64,000 nt of DNA from Hyposmocoma kahamanoa (taxonomy: Eukaryota > Arthropoda > Insecta > Lepidoptera > Cosmopterigidae), in assembly GCF_003589595.1 (NCBI RefSeq), contig NW_020655294.1:2204509-2268508 (forward strand). The letters are read 5' to 3'. The translations under genes and the position numbers were made by a program. Positions within the stretch are counted from its first letter, which is position 1. Every line of letters begins with the position of its first letter. Below, piece after piece: positions 9,461 through 19,800 of this stretch. Under the pieces are notes generated by a model. The model saw only the letters and a list, made by a program, of their open reading frames with translations, made no database searches and was not told where the DNA came from.

Positions 9461-10362
9461 ACACGCCTGTTCATAACAGTGCCATACAGAGCTTTAAATC
9501 GCATAGAGTTTAGACATGGGGAAAAGCGTTACATTTCTATCGCTCTGACTGTCGTTCCGGTTCCAAAAAAATCACAGTGATAAATCATCGTGATTTTGTC
9601 ACGACTGTTACTTCCGTGACCTTGTCACGCCTATAACTTACATCACGATATACGGTTTTAGCCAACAGCTTCTTTCTAATACTTATAGCCGTTTTTTATA
9701 GAATGATTTAAGTTTTTACTCCCTTTGTAATAAGTTTCAATTCCATTCAAAAAGTTGATTTTGTATTTAATGTAATTTTGTTTGTTACTTATTTAATGCG
9801 AATCTTTGGATTGTTCAAAATAGCAATAAAGTGTAATGTAATTATATTTCTAGTAGAATACACAAAGTAGATTATACATAAATATAAAATACCAACTCTT
9901 CCTATAATAATACAAATATATAAAAATATTTTACTTTGTTCATAAATAGGTTTATAACAACTGCTGCAGATTTTTTTCATCCACCTTTTCTAGTAGTAAT
10001 AAGCACCTACGACCCTTGTGAGTGAGCAAAGAAAGTTGTCCTATTTCATTCAATCCCATCGCCGAAATGGCCCGATTTGAAGAGAACTACAACGAGTGGC
10101 GCGCTCAGTCACCACGGAACGGAGATCGCGCATTGTATCATATACGTATGTCGTGATGTGAGTGACGGGGATAGCTATTGGAACGGAGGAACACCTATGT
10201 CACTTTGGAACGTCGTTCCTTCGGAACGAGTCACAGTGATACTGTTTGACGGCGGATCATCGTGATTTTTTCATCGTGACGTTATTTATCACCCACCTCT
10301 AATAGAGTTAAGACGCACTCCCGCTGCGCTCGTCACCCTGAGACAAACAATTGTCAAGTTTA
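9461..10362 (+). repeat. Family A repeat split by a hAT element
   Basis: ACACGCCTGTTCATAACAG through TTTAAATCGCATAGAGTT (9461-9510) resumes at 10302 with ATAGAGTTAAGACGCAC and CGTCACCCTGAGACA. When the insert and one 8-bp duplication are removed, the two parts make a continuous family A sequence. Confidence 0.85.
9503..10309. mobile_element. Non-autonomous hAT element with 8-bp target duplication
   Basis: ATAGAGTT at 9503-9510 and 10302-10309 flanks a 791-bp element (9511-10301). Its ends read TAGACATGGGG on the left and, on the opposite strand, TAGAGGTGGGTGA on the right. Inside are repeated TCACAGTGAT and ATCGTGATTTT motifs near both ends and no transposase. A related fragment is at 28145-28235. 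Confidence 0.85.
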
Positions 10363-11156
10363 ATCAGAACCCTAAAAAAGGTGGCAATACTTATCTGAAC
10401 GAACTCTGTCACAAGGCTACTAAATTAGGATCCAAACATTACATCACATTAAAGATTAAACATACGTAAAACTCTCTCAACTATAAATACTCTGTCGGTA
10501 CTTTCGCGAACAGATGACGTGACAAGGAATGATTGGCATTCCAACCAGCTGTACAAACTTTGAGACCGCACACGGTTGTGTCATTTAATAGATTACTTTG
10601 TTTGTTTAGTTTAAATATTATTCAATTTGTGTATACTATATGTCTGATGCCGAATTGGCTTAAGATCGGCAGAAAAAACTATCTCCATGTGATATAGCGA
10701 AGAAGACGTTGTCAAGGTCGGTCAAGTTCATTATCGGTGGCGCAGTGCACATACCTATCTGGATAGACTAACGGACTGGGGCTTATATACCCAGGAGGTT
10801 GGGTGCAGCCACAGAACAATAAATACAGTAGAAGTACTTAGTTCGCGTGGTATGTGTGCCAACAGTAGGCGAAGTTTCACATATTTAAGCTTTGTCCGCC
10901 ATTTCCTTGTACGTTACGGTCGTGTCAATTATCTATAGTTTTTTTGTTACAATAAACTAAAGAAAGCCTTATACCGCTGTAATATGGTTGCTACTTTTTG
11001 GAGAACTAAGTAAACATCTCGATTTCGTCCTCGTTTAGGTATTGACCGCTAGATGGCAGCACGTTGATTGAAATTTTAGTATAAAATCAAAATATTGGGA
11101 CGTATAATTGGTTGATCATTATGATCCATAAAGTGTTACATAACACTTATGAATTA
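10363..11156. other. Unassigned DNA
   Basis: No exon-like frame or repeat copy is recognised. A slightly GC-richer part at 10730-10860 is not coding. Confidence 0.3.
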
Positions 11157-11680
11157 ACTGCCTCCGTCGCCGAACTGTTACCATGCTGGTCTGACACGTA
11201 GAGGTTCGATTCCCGGACTGTGAGAGTAGTAGCAGCAGTAGAGCTCCTTGTGAAAGAGTTCATCCAGGTAGTACTGCCACCTTACCTATTTCTGCCGCCA
11301 AGCAGTAATGTCAGCAATACTACGTTTCGGTTTTGAAGGGTAAGGGTGCTGGTGAAATTACAGGCACATGGGACTTGTCAACTTATGTGTCGGGGTGACG
11401 GACGCAGTGCCCCTCGGATCTTTGCAATTTAAAGCTCTGAGTGGCACTGTAACTGTTACGGACAGGAGCGTAGCTTACCATCACGCGACACAGTGTTCCC
11501 CTAGTGCGGGCTATGAGTGTGAGCGTTTTTATTATTATTAGTTTAATTACCCCGAAAAATCCATATTTGGACTCCAAAAAAATCTTCCCGAAAGGACGAA
11601 AAAACAAAAACCCCTAAGTGTATTTTAAAGCTCAGGTCGTCGACCGTCACTTAGCGGAATGAACACCCTAGCCACCCTTA
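11157..11680 (+). repeat. tRNA-derived SINE, family D, interrupted by family A
   Basis: The head (11157-11224) has CCTCCGTCGCCGAACTG and GTTCGATTCCCGG. The body resumes near 11490 with CCCTAGTGCGGGCTATG and a TATT-rich tract like the copy at 7140-7200. The inserted part is a minus-strand family A copy. Confidence 0.7.
11225..11492 (-). repeat. Family A repeat inserted in a family D SINE
   Basis: Reads in reverse: GAGCTCCTTGTGAAAGAG near the left, CGCCAAGCAGTAATG, then GGTGAAATTACAGGCACA and GCAATTTAAAGCTCTGAG. It keeps nearly the whole family consensus. Confidence 0.8.
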
Positions 11681-11892
11681 CCCACCTCAATTTTCCCACC
11701 CCTTAATCTTGCTAAAAGCATTGCCTGTAGGTACTTGCGCAGATAGGGTTGTGTATAGGCGTATTTTTGGTTCTTACGTGACGATGGCAATATTCAGCGT
11801 CGATTTGTTACTTTTGTGTTTCAACTTGTGTCATGCTCAGAATTGAATAGGAATATTTTTAACCGATATTTAAAAAGCTGTTAGAATAACTT

Positions 11893-12155
11893 TCATAGAT
11901 TTTTCATAAATGGCGCTATGCGCTATGGCGAAAAATCGTTGAAAAGCCAAATACAGAGATCCGACAATTAGCACATAGACAAAATCGTGAGGTCCGCTGG
12001 TTCGTTCCGTGGCTTAATTGGCATATTGCCACGGTTTGCTAGGAGACGTCGACGATCGGATCGAAGTATTTTTTCTAAATGTTCCATCTTTGTATTAATA
12101 ATTATAAAAAACTAGTGGAGTAATTTCACAAAAAGTAATTTAATATCAACTCAAT
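11893..12155 (+). repeat. tRNA-derived SINE, family B
   Basis: Contains TTCATAAATGGCGCTATG, then GTTCCGTGGCTTAATTGGC (A box) and a degenerate B box near 12045-12062. It ends ACTAGTGGAGTAATTTCAC. A minus-strand copy starts 85 bp downstream, so the two face each other. Confidence 0.75.
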
Positions 12156-12239
12156 TAAAATTTAAGCTGTAAAAATTTATAATTTACATTTTGTTTTAAA
12201 AGAAAATGCAATTGGAATGTTCTTTGCTAAATTAAAAAT

Positions 12240-12500
12240 AACGTATTTCATAATTAATACGAAGATCAAACATTAAGAAAATTTCTTTAGATCCGGCTGG
12301 ATTCGAACTAGCGCTTTCAATCATACCGTGCCAGATGCTTTCCCAACTGACCTGCGGAACGAACTACCAGACCTTACGAATGTTGTTGTCCTTTTTTGTT
12401 TAAACTACTTTTTTGCTGTAACGCCATCTATGAGAAATCTATTTCTTTACTCAGCCAGGTACCTTTACACCTACCAGCAGCTGACTAGAGACAATAATTG
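12240..12500 (-). repeat. tRNA-derived SINE, family B
   Basis: Reverse reading shows TGGCGTTACAGC, an A-box region at 12330-12350 and a B box in GGATTCGAAC (complement) near 12298. Confidence 0.75.
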
Positions 12501-12561
12501 TAATCTTTAAGTGTTTATTGAATGTCGCTGTGTTTCACCATGATATTCCAATTATTTTTTT

Positions 12562-12800
12562 TGTGAAATTACTCCATTAATTCCACACGCAAAATAGGCG
12601 CTTTGTCGTCGAGTTGCGGATACCAGCCCGTTGCACCAAGTACCAAGTACTCCATTAATTTTTAATAATTAAACAAAGACCGCACACTATGAAAAATGCC
12701 GTCGATACTGCTGGATTCAAACCAACGCCTTCAAGTATACCTTGACCTGGCACAAACTAGTGGAGTAATCTCACAAAAAATAATTGAATATTATAATAAT
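12562..12800 (-). repeat. Degenerate family B SINE fragments
   Basis: TGAAATTACTCCATTAATT (12563-12581), GCTGGATTCAAACCAACGC (12710) and ACTAGTGGAGTAATCTCAC (12756) are family B pieces in mixed order and orientation, from decayed or rearranged copies. Confidence 0.5.
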
Positions 12801-12887
12801 AAAACACCGTGACATTCAGTAAGCACAAAAATTATAAGGTATTTAAAATTAATAACTTTTGTATTTAATATTACACAAAACTGGTTT

Positions 12888-12972
12888 TTTACTTTACCAT
12901 CTCAGTCAGTCGGGAACAGAAACCTGAAAAGGGCCTGAATCCTCAATTTGCTTGAAAAAAAAAGCGATTTAA
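12888..12972 (-). repeat. Fold-back family E arm fragment
   Basis: ATCTCAGTCAGTCGGGAAC, CTGAAAAGGGCCTGAA and GCGATTTAAAT match the right arm of the large fold-back element at 49303-49526. Confidence 0.6.
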
Positions 12973-12980
12973 ATTAGAAA

Positions 12981-13160
12981 ACTGCCTCTGTGACCGAAGG
13001 GTTACCATGCTGACCTGCCACGCAAAGGTCCTGGGTTCGATTCAATATTTGTATGGCCTATACTTATTTCTCTCGTGAATGCTTGTCTATGTGTCTGTCC
13101 ATGGCACCCGCTATACAGGATTTTCGTAGTGCTAAGTGTGCGTTACAAAAAATAGTTTTA
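12981..13160 (+). repeat. tRNA-derived SINE, family D
   Basis: ACTGCCTCTGTGACCGAAGG and GGTTCGATTC are the tRNA boxes. TATTTCTCTCGTGAATG and CCATGGCACCCGC are the shared body. The right part is lost. Confidence 0.75.
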
Positions 13161-13712
13161 TTTCCAAATACAATGCAAATAAACCAACAAACGAATAGAA
13201 ATAAACAAGGTTTTAACAAGGTTTCTAGTCCACTGGGAAAACGGGTGCTTTTCAATTACAGACCGGCGAGTCGAATTCCTGTTCAAGCATTTATTTAATT
13301 TCTAAGTTTCGTACACTTATACATATTTAATAGGAATACCTTGATGTTAACTGTAAAGGAAAACATGTTGAACAATGTACATACATAAATACCATGGGTT
13401 GCGTGTAAAGTCTCCAACACGCCTTGGACCAGATTAAAACCTCTCCTTATAAAGGAGATCCGTGTGCATTAGTGGGACGTGTGATAGTTGATGTTGTATT
13501 TTCAATAAAAACGAAAAGAACGTAATTTAAAGCACTCAATGCTGTTACATAAAATACAATGTCCTTAATATAGTAGACACAGTAAGTGTGTGCCAAAAAA
13601 ATGGATAATAACGTCATCTGAAATAAATGCCAGTGGCATAGGATATTTGACGTAGATAAATCGATGTAGAAGGTAAATAAATGTTGCAATGTAATCTCAG
13701 TAGAGAGTACTA
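13161..13712. other. Unassigned DNA
   Basis: Only short frames without splice context or recognisable motifs are present. Confidence 0.3.
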
Positions 13713-13915
13713 AAAAACCGGCCTGAAAAGTCATTCATCTCTTAGTTTGCCACCCTTAGAGGTAGAATATTGTCTAGAAAATTTAAATAGGACCACTATT
13801 GAGGTCTCTTTCCAACGAAGAAAGAATCATCAAAATCGGTTCACAAATACCAGAGTTATCGCGTAACATACATAAAAAAACATACTGTCGATTTTAGAAC
13901 CTGTAGTCGGTTAAA
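13713..13915 (-). repeat. MITE-like repeat, family C
   Basis: Reverse copy: ACCGGCCTGAAAAGTCATTC on the left, AGAATCATCAAAATCGGTTC in the middle and TGTAGTCGGTTAAAAATAC on the right. Confidence 0.65.
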
Positions 13916-14164
13916 AATACATTTTCTCTTCAACACCTGCTACTAAGTTTGAATAATTTTATTTGGCATGCCAATAGGATTATTTTTGATTTGTTATTCT
14001 CTATTGACTAGATCCTTCGTCGCTAATACGAAAACAGTGCCAATAAATAGGTTTTGGAGCCAATATTCGCCACCCAAAGAACTGTCGGTGTACCTAATTT
14101 GAACTAACCGATTGAGCTATTTGTATTTAGAGTAAATACAAAACATTTTCAACTATTGTAATTA

Positions 14165-14410
14165 AGTTTTATATTCAATTATTTTTTTATGAAATTACTC
14201 TACTAGTTTGTTATAATTATTAATAAAAAGATCGAACACTTAGAAAAAATTCTTTCCATCCGGCTGGATTCGAACCAACGTCGTCTAGCAAACCACGGAA
14301 CGAACCAGCGGACCTTATGAATTTTTTCTATGTGCTTGTTGCATATCTGAGTTTTGGTTTTTTAACGACTTTTTGTCGTAGCGCCATCTGTGGGAAACCT
14401 ATATATTCCT
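14165..14410 (-). repeat. tRNA-derived SINE, family B
   Basis: TGAAATTACTCTACTAGTTT, CGGCTGGATTCGAACCAACG (B box in complement), AACCACGGAACGAACCAGCG and GTCGTAGCGCCATCTGTGGG occur in order. The A-box part is shortened. Confidence 0.8.
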
Positions 14411-14842
14411 TTTTGAGCGCCTTTACGTCCAAATTCAAATGTACGAGTATCTTTATATCATAGGCAGGCAAATTGCACTTGCAATGGTCACATTGATCGA
14501 TATACACTGCTACTTACTCGTAAGCCAGGTTCCCGTAAGAGGAATGAGTAAGAAACTCTAGGCGTTGCTATTTGTAAACAGACATTTGTTTACATTTATC
14601 ATTTACAATTTTTGTTTCAACAAACTAGATAGAAACAGCCTGAAAAAACTAAACTTATCGCTCTCACTACTACTCTCACTAATTTTATTTTCAAAACTAG
14701 ATTGCGTAAATATCTTCTGACACTGTCCTAGTCTGCAACGTGTATATATTTGTTTATTTATACTAATATAATGTAGGTATACTATATCGTTATTTATTAT
14801 TTGATAAAATATAATGTTAATTTTTGTTTTTTTATACCATCA

Positions 14843-15040
14843 AGTCATGAGACAAACAAGTCGTGAGCCTGAAGGTAAGCTCACGAGTGCCACTCAGAGC
14901 TTTAAACCGCAAAGATCTGAGGGGCACGGCCACTGCGCCCGACACCCGGAGACATAAGTTGTCAAGTTCCATGCGACTGACTGTAATTTCACCAGCACCC
15001 TTACCTTTCACAAGGAGCTCTACTTCTGCTCTACTGCTAC
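14843..15040 (+). repeat. Family A repeat
   Basis: GAGACAAACAAGTCGTGAG, CAGAGCTTTAAACCGCAAAG and CTGTAATTTCACCAGC are present. A deletion joins the first third to CTTTCACAAGGAGCTCTACT. Confidence 0.75.
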
Positions 15041-15225
15041 TGCTCTCTACTGCTGTTTATCTATACAGTTCAAATTTTGCTATTGGCATACTTCGCATCC
15101 CGCTCTGATTAGCTTTCCTATATCTCAAAGGTCTGGAAGAGATTGTTCTTAGCGATAAGGCCGCCTTTGCCCACATTATTTTTAAGCTGTCTATGTACTG
15201 TTTTTTGTTCCTGTGTGTGAGCAAT

Positions 15226-15475
15226 AAAGAGTATAATTATTAATACAAAGATCGAACACTCAGAAAAAACACTCAGAAAAAATTCCTTCGATCCGGTCGG
15301 ATTCGAACCGACGTCTTCCTGCATACCGTGGCAGACGCTATACCAACTAAGCCACGGAACGAACCAACGGACCTCACGAATTCTTCTATGTGCTTGCGTC
15401 GTGTCTTTGTACTTGGTTTTTCAACGACTTTTTAGTCGTAGCGCCATCTATGAGAAATCTTTGACAGATTTATAA
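15226..15475 (-). repeat. tRNA-derived SINE, family B (well preserved)
   Basis: In complement it has an A box from TTAGTTGGTATAGCG and a B box from GGTTCGAATCCGACC, plus the leading TTTCTCATAGATGGCGCTAC. The tRNA-related part (about 15296-15375) is the clearest of the family here. ACACTCAGAAAAA is duplicated in its tail. Confidence 0.85.
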
Positions 15476-15489
15476 AGAGTATATCTATC

Positions 15490-16026
15490 TATCTACTACT
15501 ACAATTTACGCAGATGCTGTAGATAATGCCTTAGGTAATCAAGTCCGCCATTTATATATATTTAAAGTTTAAATAAAAAAATAACTTTAGTATATATTTT
15601 TAACTCCTTAAATGGCAACTTTTGAATATCAACCGGAATCTTATTGTAAAAGCGTATACATTGCTCTTAAATGAATGTGAAAGTGACTATAAAGAACAGC
15701 CGGTTTATTTTCATTCTTCGTATAATTTTTTTCATGCAAAAATAATTAATTTATTGTATATATACATACGTTTTCATAAATGTAGGTACTGTGACGTGGA
15801 ATTGAAATACGAGGATCGTGAGTCCCTTTCCATAATATCTAAAAGATTAACGGATCTATTGTGAGATCCAAGCTGGCACTGTGCCTAACGCATTAGCTTA
15901 GTTATATACACCACCGCGCGCCCTGGAACCCAAATTTGCACATTTAATCTAGCCTTCCCACTAGACGAGGTGAGACCGCACAACAGTGAGACATCTTTGT
16001 TTAATTCCAATTCATTCGTCTTCATT
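15490..16026. other. Unassigned DNA with one 80-codon open frame
   Basis: A frame at 15622-15864 contains a CRYC and several aromatic residues but resembles no family I know and has no splice or neighbour support. It is probably chance or a worn repeat. Confidence 0.25.
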
Positions 16027-16222
16027 TAGGCATTGAGAATGTGCTGATGAAATTACAGGTTCTTGTCAACTTGCCAACAACGGCGCAGTGGCAGTGCCCC
16101 TCAGATCTTTGCGATTTAAAGCTCTCAACGGCACTGTAATTGGTGTGATCCTCTGTGGCCGGACCACCTATAAGTGTAGCTTATCCAGACGGACAACGTG
16201 TTCGTCCCGTCACTTGGTGTCG
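16027..16222 (-). repeat. Family A repeat, diverged
   Basis: GTGCTGATGAAATTACAGG, CCCCTCAGATCTTTGCGAT and AAAGCTCTCAACGGCAC are in reverse order. The insertion lies in the islet intron just before the LIM2 exon. Confidence 0.7.
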
Positions 16223-16701
16223 TAAAAAAAAATATTTTAGTCAAGAAACAGATTGGATATCGTGTTGAAGGTGTGTTATTATCTTTCCAGGAAAATATTT
16301 GATAACATATTGATTACAATTATGAGTTTTTAAGATTTTTATCTAATAATCAATCATTAATGGAACTCTTGGGGTAATCCGTCAATGCTTTCCGTTAATA
16401 TTAATGACATCGGTAGCCTAACGATTTCCTGTAGGACCAACACGAGAGAGTCTTCTGGTAAGTGCCCTGGAATAAATTCTGTTGTTGTGGTACTCACAGG
16501 AATTTCCTAGTTCGAGCAGTGTTTAGTGATTACTCGTATTATTATTAAGAAACTAAGAACTCGATATCTAACTGTTCTTATTCAAGGTGGAATATTTAAT
16601 AGGGTTGGGAACCTTCTTCAGCGTGCAGGTTTCATCGCGATGTTTTTCCTTTGCCATCAAATAAAAAAAAATCTATAAATCCATTTACTTATTGTCCTCA
16701 G

Positions 16702-16832
16702 GTTATTCGGCACGAAGTGCGACAAGTGCGGCTCGTCGTTCAGCAAGAACGACTTCGTGATGCGCGCCAAGACTAAGATCTACCACATCGATTGTTTCCG
16801 CTGCTGCGCGTGCGCACGGCAACTTATACCTG
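16702..16832 (+). CDS. tup: islet exon: second LIM domain, first part
   Basis: The acceptor ends CCTCAG, and the exon enters with one base completing a codon. It encodes [10 protein letters not shown]... to ACARQLIPG, which contains both CxxC pairs and the HxxC of LIM2. Donor GTTAGT. Confidence 0.93.
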
Positions 16833-19800
16833 GTTAGTTGGTTCATGGTATATATAGTAACAAAATGCTGATTTACATGAATCCAGATGGTGGAACAAAG
16901 CTTCACTTTATTGGCCATTATTACGTAAACATATTTCAACCTAGTCCATTTTGGTTGCTGGTGAAATTACAGGCACATGGGACTTGTCAACTTATGTCTC
17001 AGGGTGACGGACGTAGTGGCAGTGCCCCTGAGTTGCACTGCATCTGTTATCTCATCGTCACTTTCCATCAGGTGTGATGAAGGTCAAATGCGCAACCAAC
17101 GCCGTGAACCTTGAAAAAAATATTGTTTTGGGCCATATCCTTAACATTATAAATACGTGTTTGACCGTGACAAATAAGATCTTACATTTCCTGAACTTGT
17201 TTTTAGACACGTGGTGCGTCCTGTAATACTTTTCCACGTCGTATACCATATTGGATATGGTTGAAATTGCTAAAGAAAAGTTATCTCTTTTATTTATTTT
17301 TTTAATTAATGACCTTATTTCATCAGACAACTAATTATACATGAACAAAGCTTGCTAAAACATCATTATAAAACTGTTGCGAAATCTATAAAGCGGATGC
17401 AAAACTAATAATCATTAACCTGACTAGGTTTTCGCGATTGTTAACATAGGAAATGAAACTATTTTTCCGGATTTAAATCGCGTATATTTGTTTTTTCAAA
17501 CAAAACGTTTCAGGCCCTTTATAGGTCCCATGGTCACGGTTATGACGTTTTATAATTCTTTTTCTTCTTCCTGCCCTTATCCCATTCTAAGTGGGATCGG
17601 CACATCATGTATTTTTCTTCTAATCTCGCCTATCAGAAGTCATTTCCATGCTCATATGTCATCTTTCACACAATCCATCCATCTTTTCTTTGGCCTTCCT
17701 TTCCCCTTCCAATTATTTTAACTATAATTCATTTCAAAAGTTATTTAGAATCTTTTAGATTTTGTTTGTCATACATTGTGTAACGGAGGCACTAAATGTG
17801 TTTATATAAGTTTGCTTCCTTCATCAGAAACTCAGTTTAAGTTAAACTAACGGTTTGTTCCAGGAGACGAATTCGCGTTAAGAGAGGGAGGTGCTTTATA
17901 TTGTAGAGAAGATCACGATGTTTTAGAAAAGGTAAGACTTTCATCGTCGTAATCTACTACTGAAGTTTATCCACTGCTACGTATTGGCTTCCCGTAGATT
18001 GTGACATCATCACATTGTTCACGATGTCGTCTACCCGTCGCTGTAAAGGTCCATATACGCGAGACGATTTGTCTTCACTATAGGTCCTTGCAGACCGAGC
18101 GAAACGACGAATCGATATCGTCCCTTTTTTCCTATTTAACCGACCTCAAAAAGAAGGAGTGAGAACCTCTATCGACTGTATTTTTTTGTGTGTATGTTGG
18201 GCGTTTACTCTGATATTGGTTAACCGATTTCGATGCTTGTTTTTTGTTGGAATTATATGAGTGTTCTTAGTAGTGGTCCCATACAAATTTGAACAAAATT
18301 AGAATTAAAATTACAAGGGAAGAAAATTAGACAACGAATTTGGTTCATTGGATTTCATTCACTTTCAATAAAACTTGGCTATTAGTAATTTCAAAAACTT
18401 TGTGGTCAGTCTTTTTTTTAAAAAAGCGATTTCGAGTCTTTTTCCTACTATTCTCCTTTATGTTATAAAGCGATTAAAGTCCTATCTTTCTTTCTTGCTG
18501 TCCAAGTAACGATGTAACTGCCATTAATGATCGTCTGGTTTTCAGAGTGCGAACACGAGCAGTAGTGGAACGGCAAACGCGGAAAGTAACAACAATACGA
18601 CGCTTAGTAATAACAACTCACATCATCCCGAGCTCGGGTCTATGTCAGGTAAATTGTCACAATATTAATAAAAATTACTCACTAACGAACCTGCCTATAT
18701 AAGCTTCCGTGACCGTGGAGCGTGTTCTGAAATATCGGGGACTTAATAACAATTCACATCGTGTTAACAGACCCGTACAGTCTGTCTTTATTGAAGATGG
18801 TGTAAAATGACAGTTCATTGTAGGGATGCACATGACTTTTTATTATATGAACGTCGTGTACAATCTAGCGATTATTTTGTATCGATTCATTTCAACACAA
18901 TTTTCAAGCAAATCTATTCAACATTAAGGTGAATTGAATCGTTTAGATCGAATTAGTAATAATATAAACAAAATAGTCTCTTTCTGAACACCTATTTTTT
19001 ATTGGCCTGCAAGAAAAGCAGTTCGGCAAGTTTATGTATAATATGACGTATTTCTTTCTTATTACATGACGTATTTTTTTTTATTTTTGAATTATTATTT
19101 GATAAATAACAATTTTAGTTAATAATTGAGACCTCGGCCTACCTCTGCTGTTATTGTTATCCCTAATAAAGGTCTCATATGTTTAGCATTATTTTAAATT
19201 TAAGACATGTATAGGTACCATATGAATGCAATAAATATATTGAGTATTGAGTTTTCGTAACCGACTGAAGCCAAAAAATCTGTTTTAAAATGATTTTTTT
19301 TAAATCGAAATTAATTTTGAAAAGATTTTTATGAGACGATTCAAGAGCATGCAATCCGATCTATGGATCAATTCAGATGTTGTCCAAAACTTCCGAGAGG
19401 AACCCCAAGAAAGCGGCCATTCTCGGATTCGTGTCCACTACCTAATGTCCATGGCGGTTTTTATTTAATATTCAAGTATTGTATCGTGAAATATTATTGA
19501 ATAATTACACGATAATGTACTTGAATCTTTAAATAACAAAAATAGCCACGGATTTCTTTTTTTTTTCTAGTTCGAGAATGACCGAAAAGAGCTCAATGAC
19601 AGCAAATTTTTGTAACAAAATTCTACATGACACATGAACTACGTATTATGTCATTTGTCATATGTTACAACATACAAACTAGATAATATGGTATGGTAGC
19701 TGAGAAATTCTTCGGAAAGCGCACGACCTGGTTTTTCGCTCGTATCTACTTTGTACGTTACATAAATAAACATAAAGTGCTAGTGTAGTAGTTACAAATA

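Noticed and set aside
15296..15375. Possible functional tRNA in a family B repeat
   Set aside because: A and B boxes are good, but the same unit with the same flanks recurs several times, so it is a SINE head and not a tRNA gene.
15622..15864. 80-codon open frame as a host gene
   Set aside because: No known motif, no splice signals in frame with neighbours, in AT-rich DNA next to repeats.
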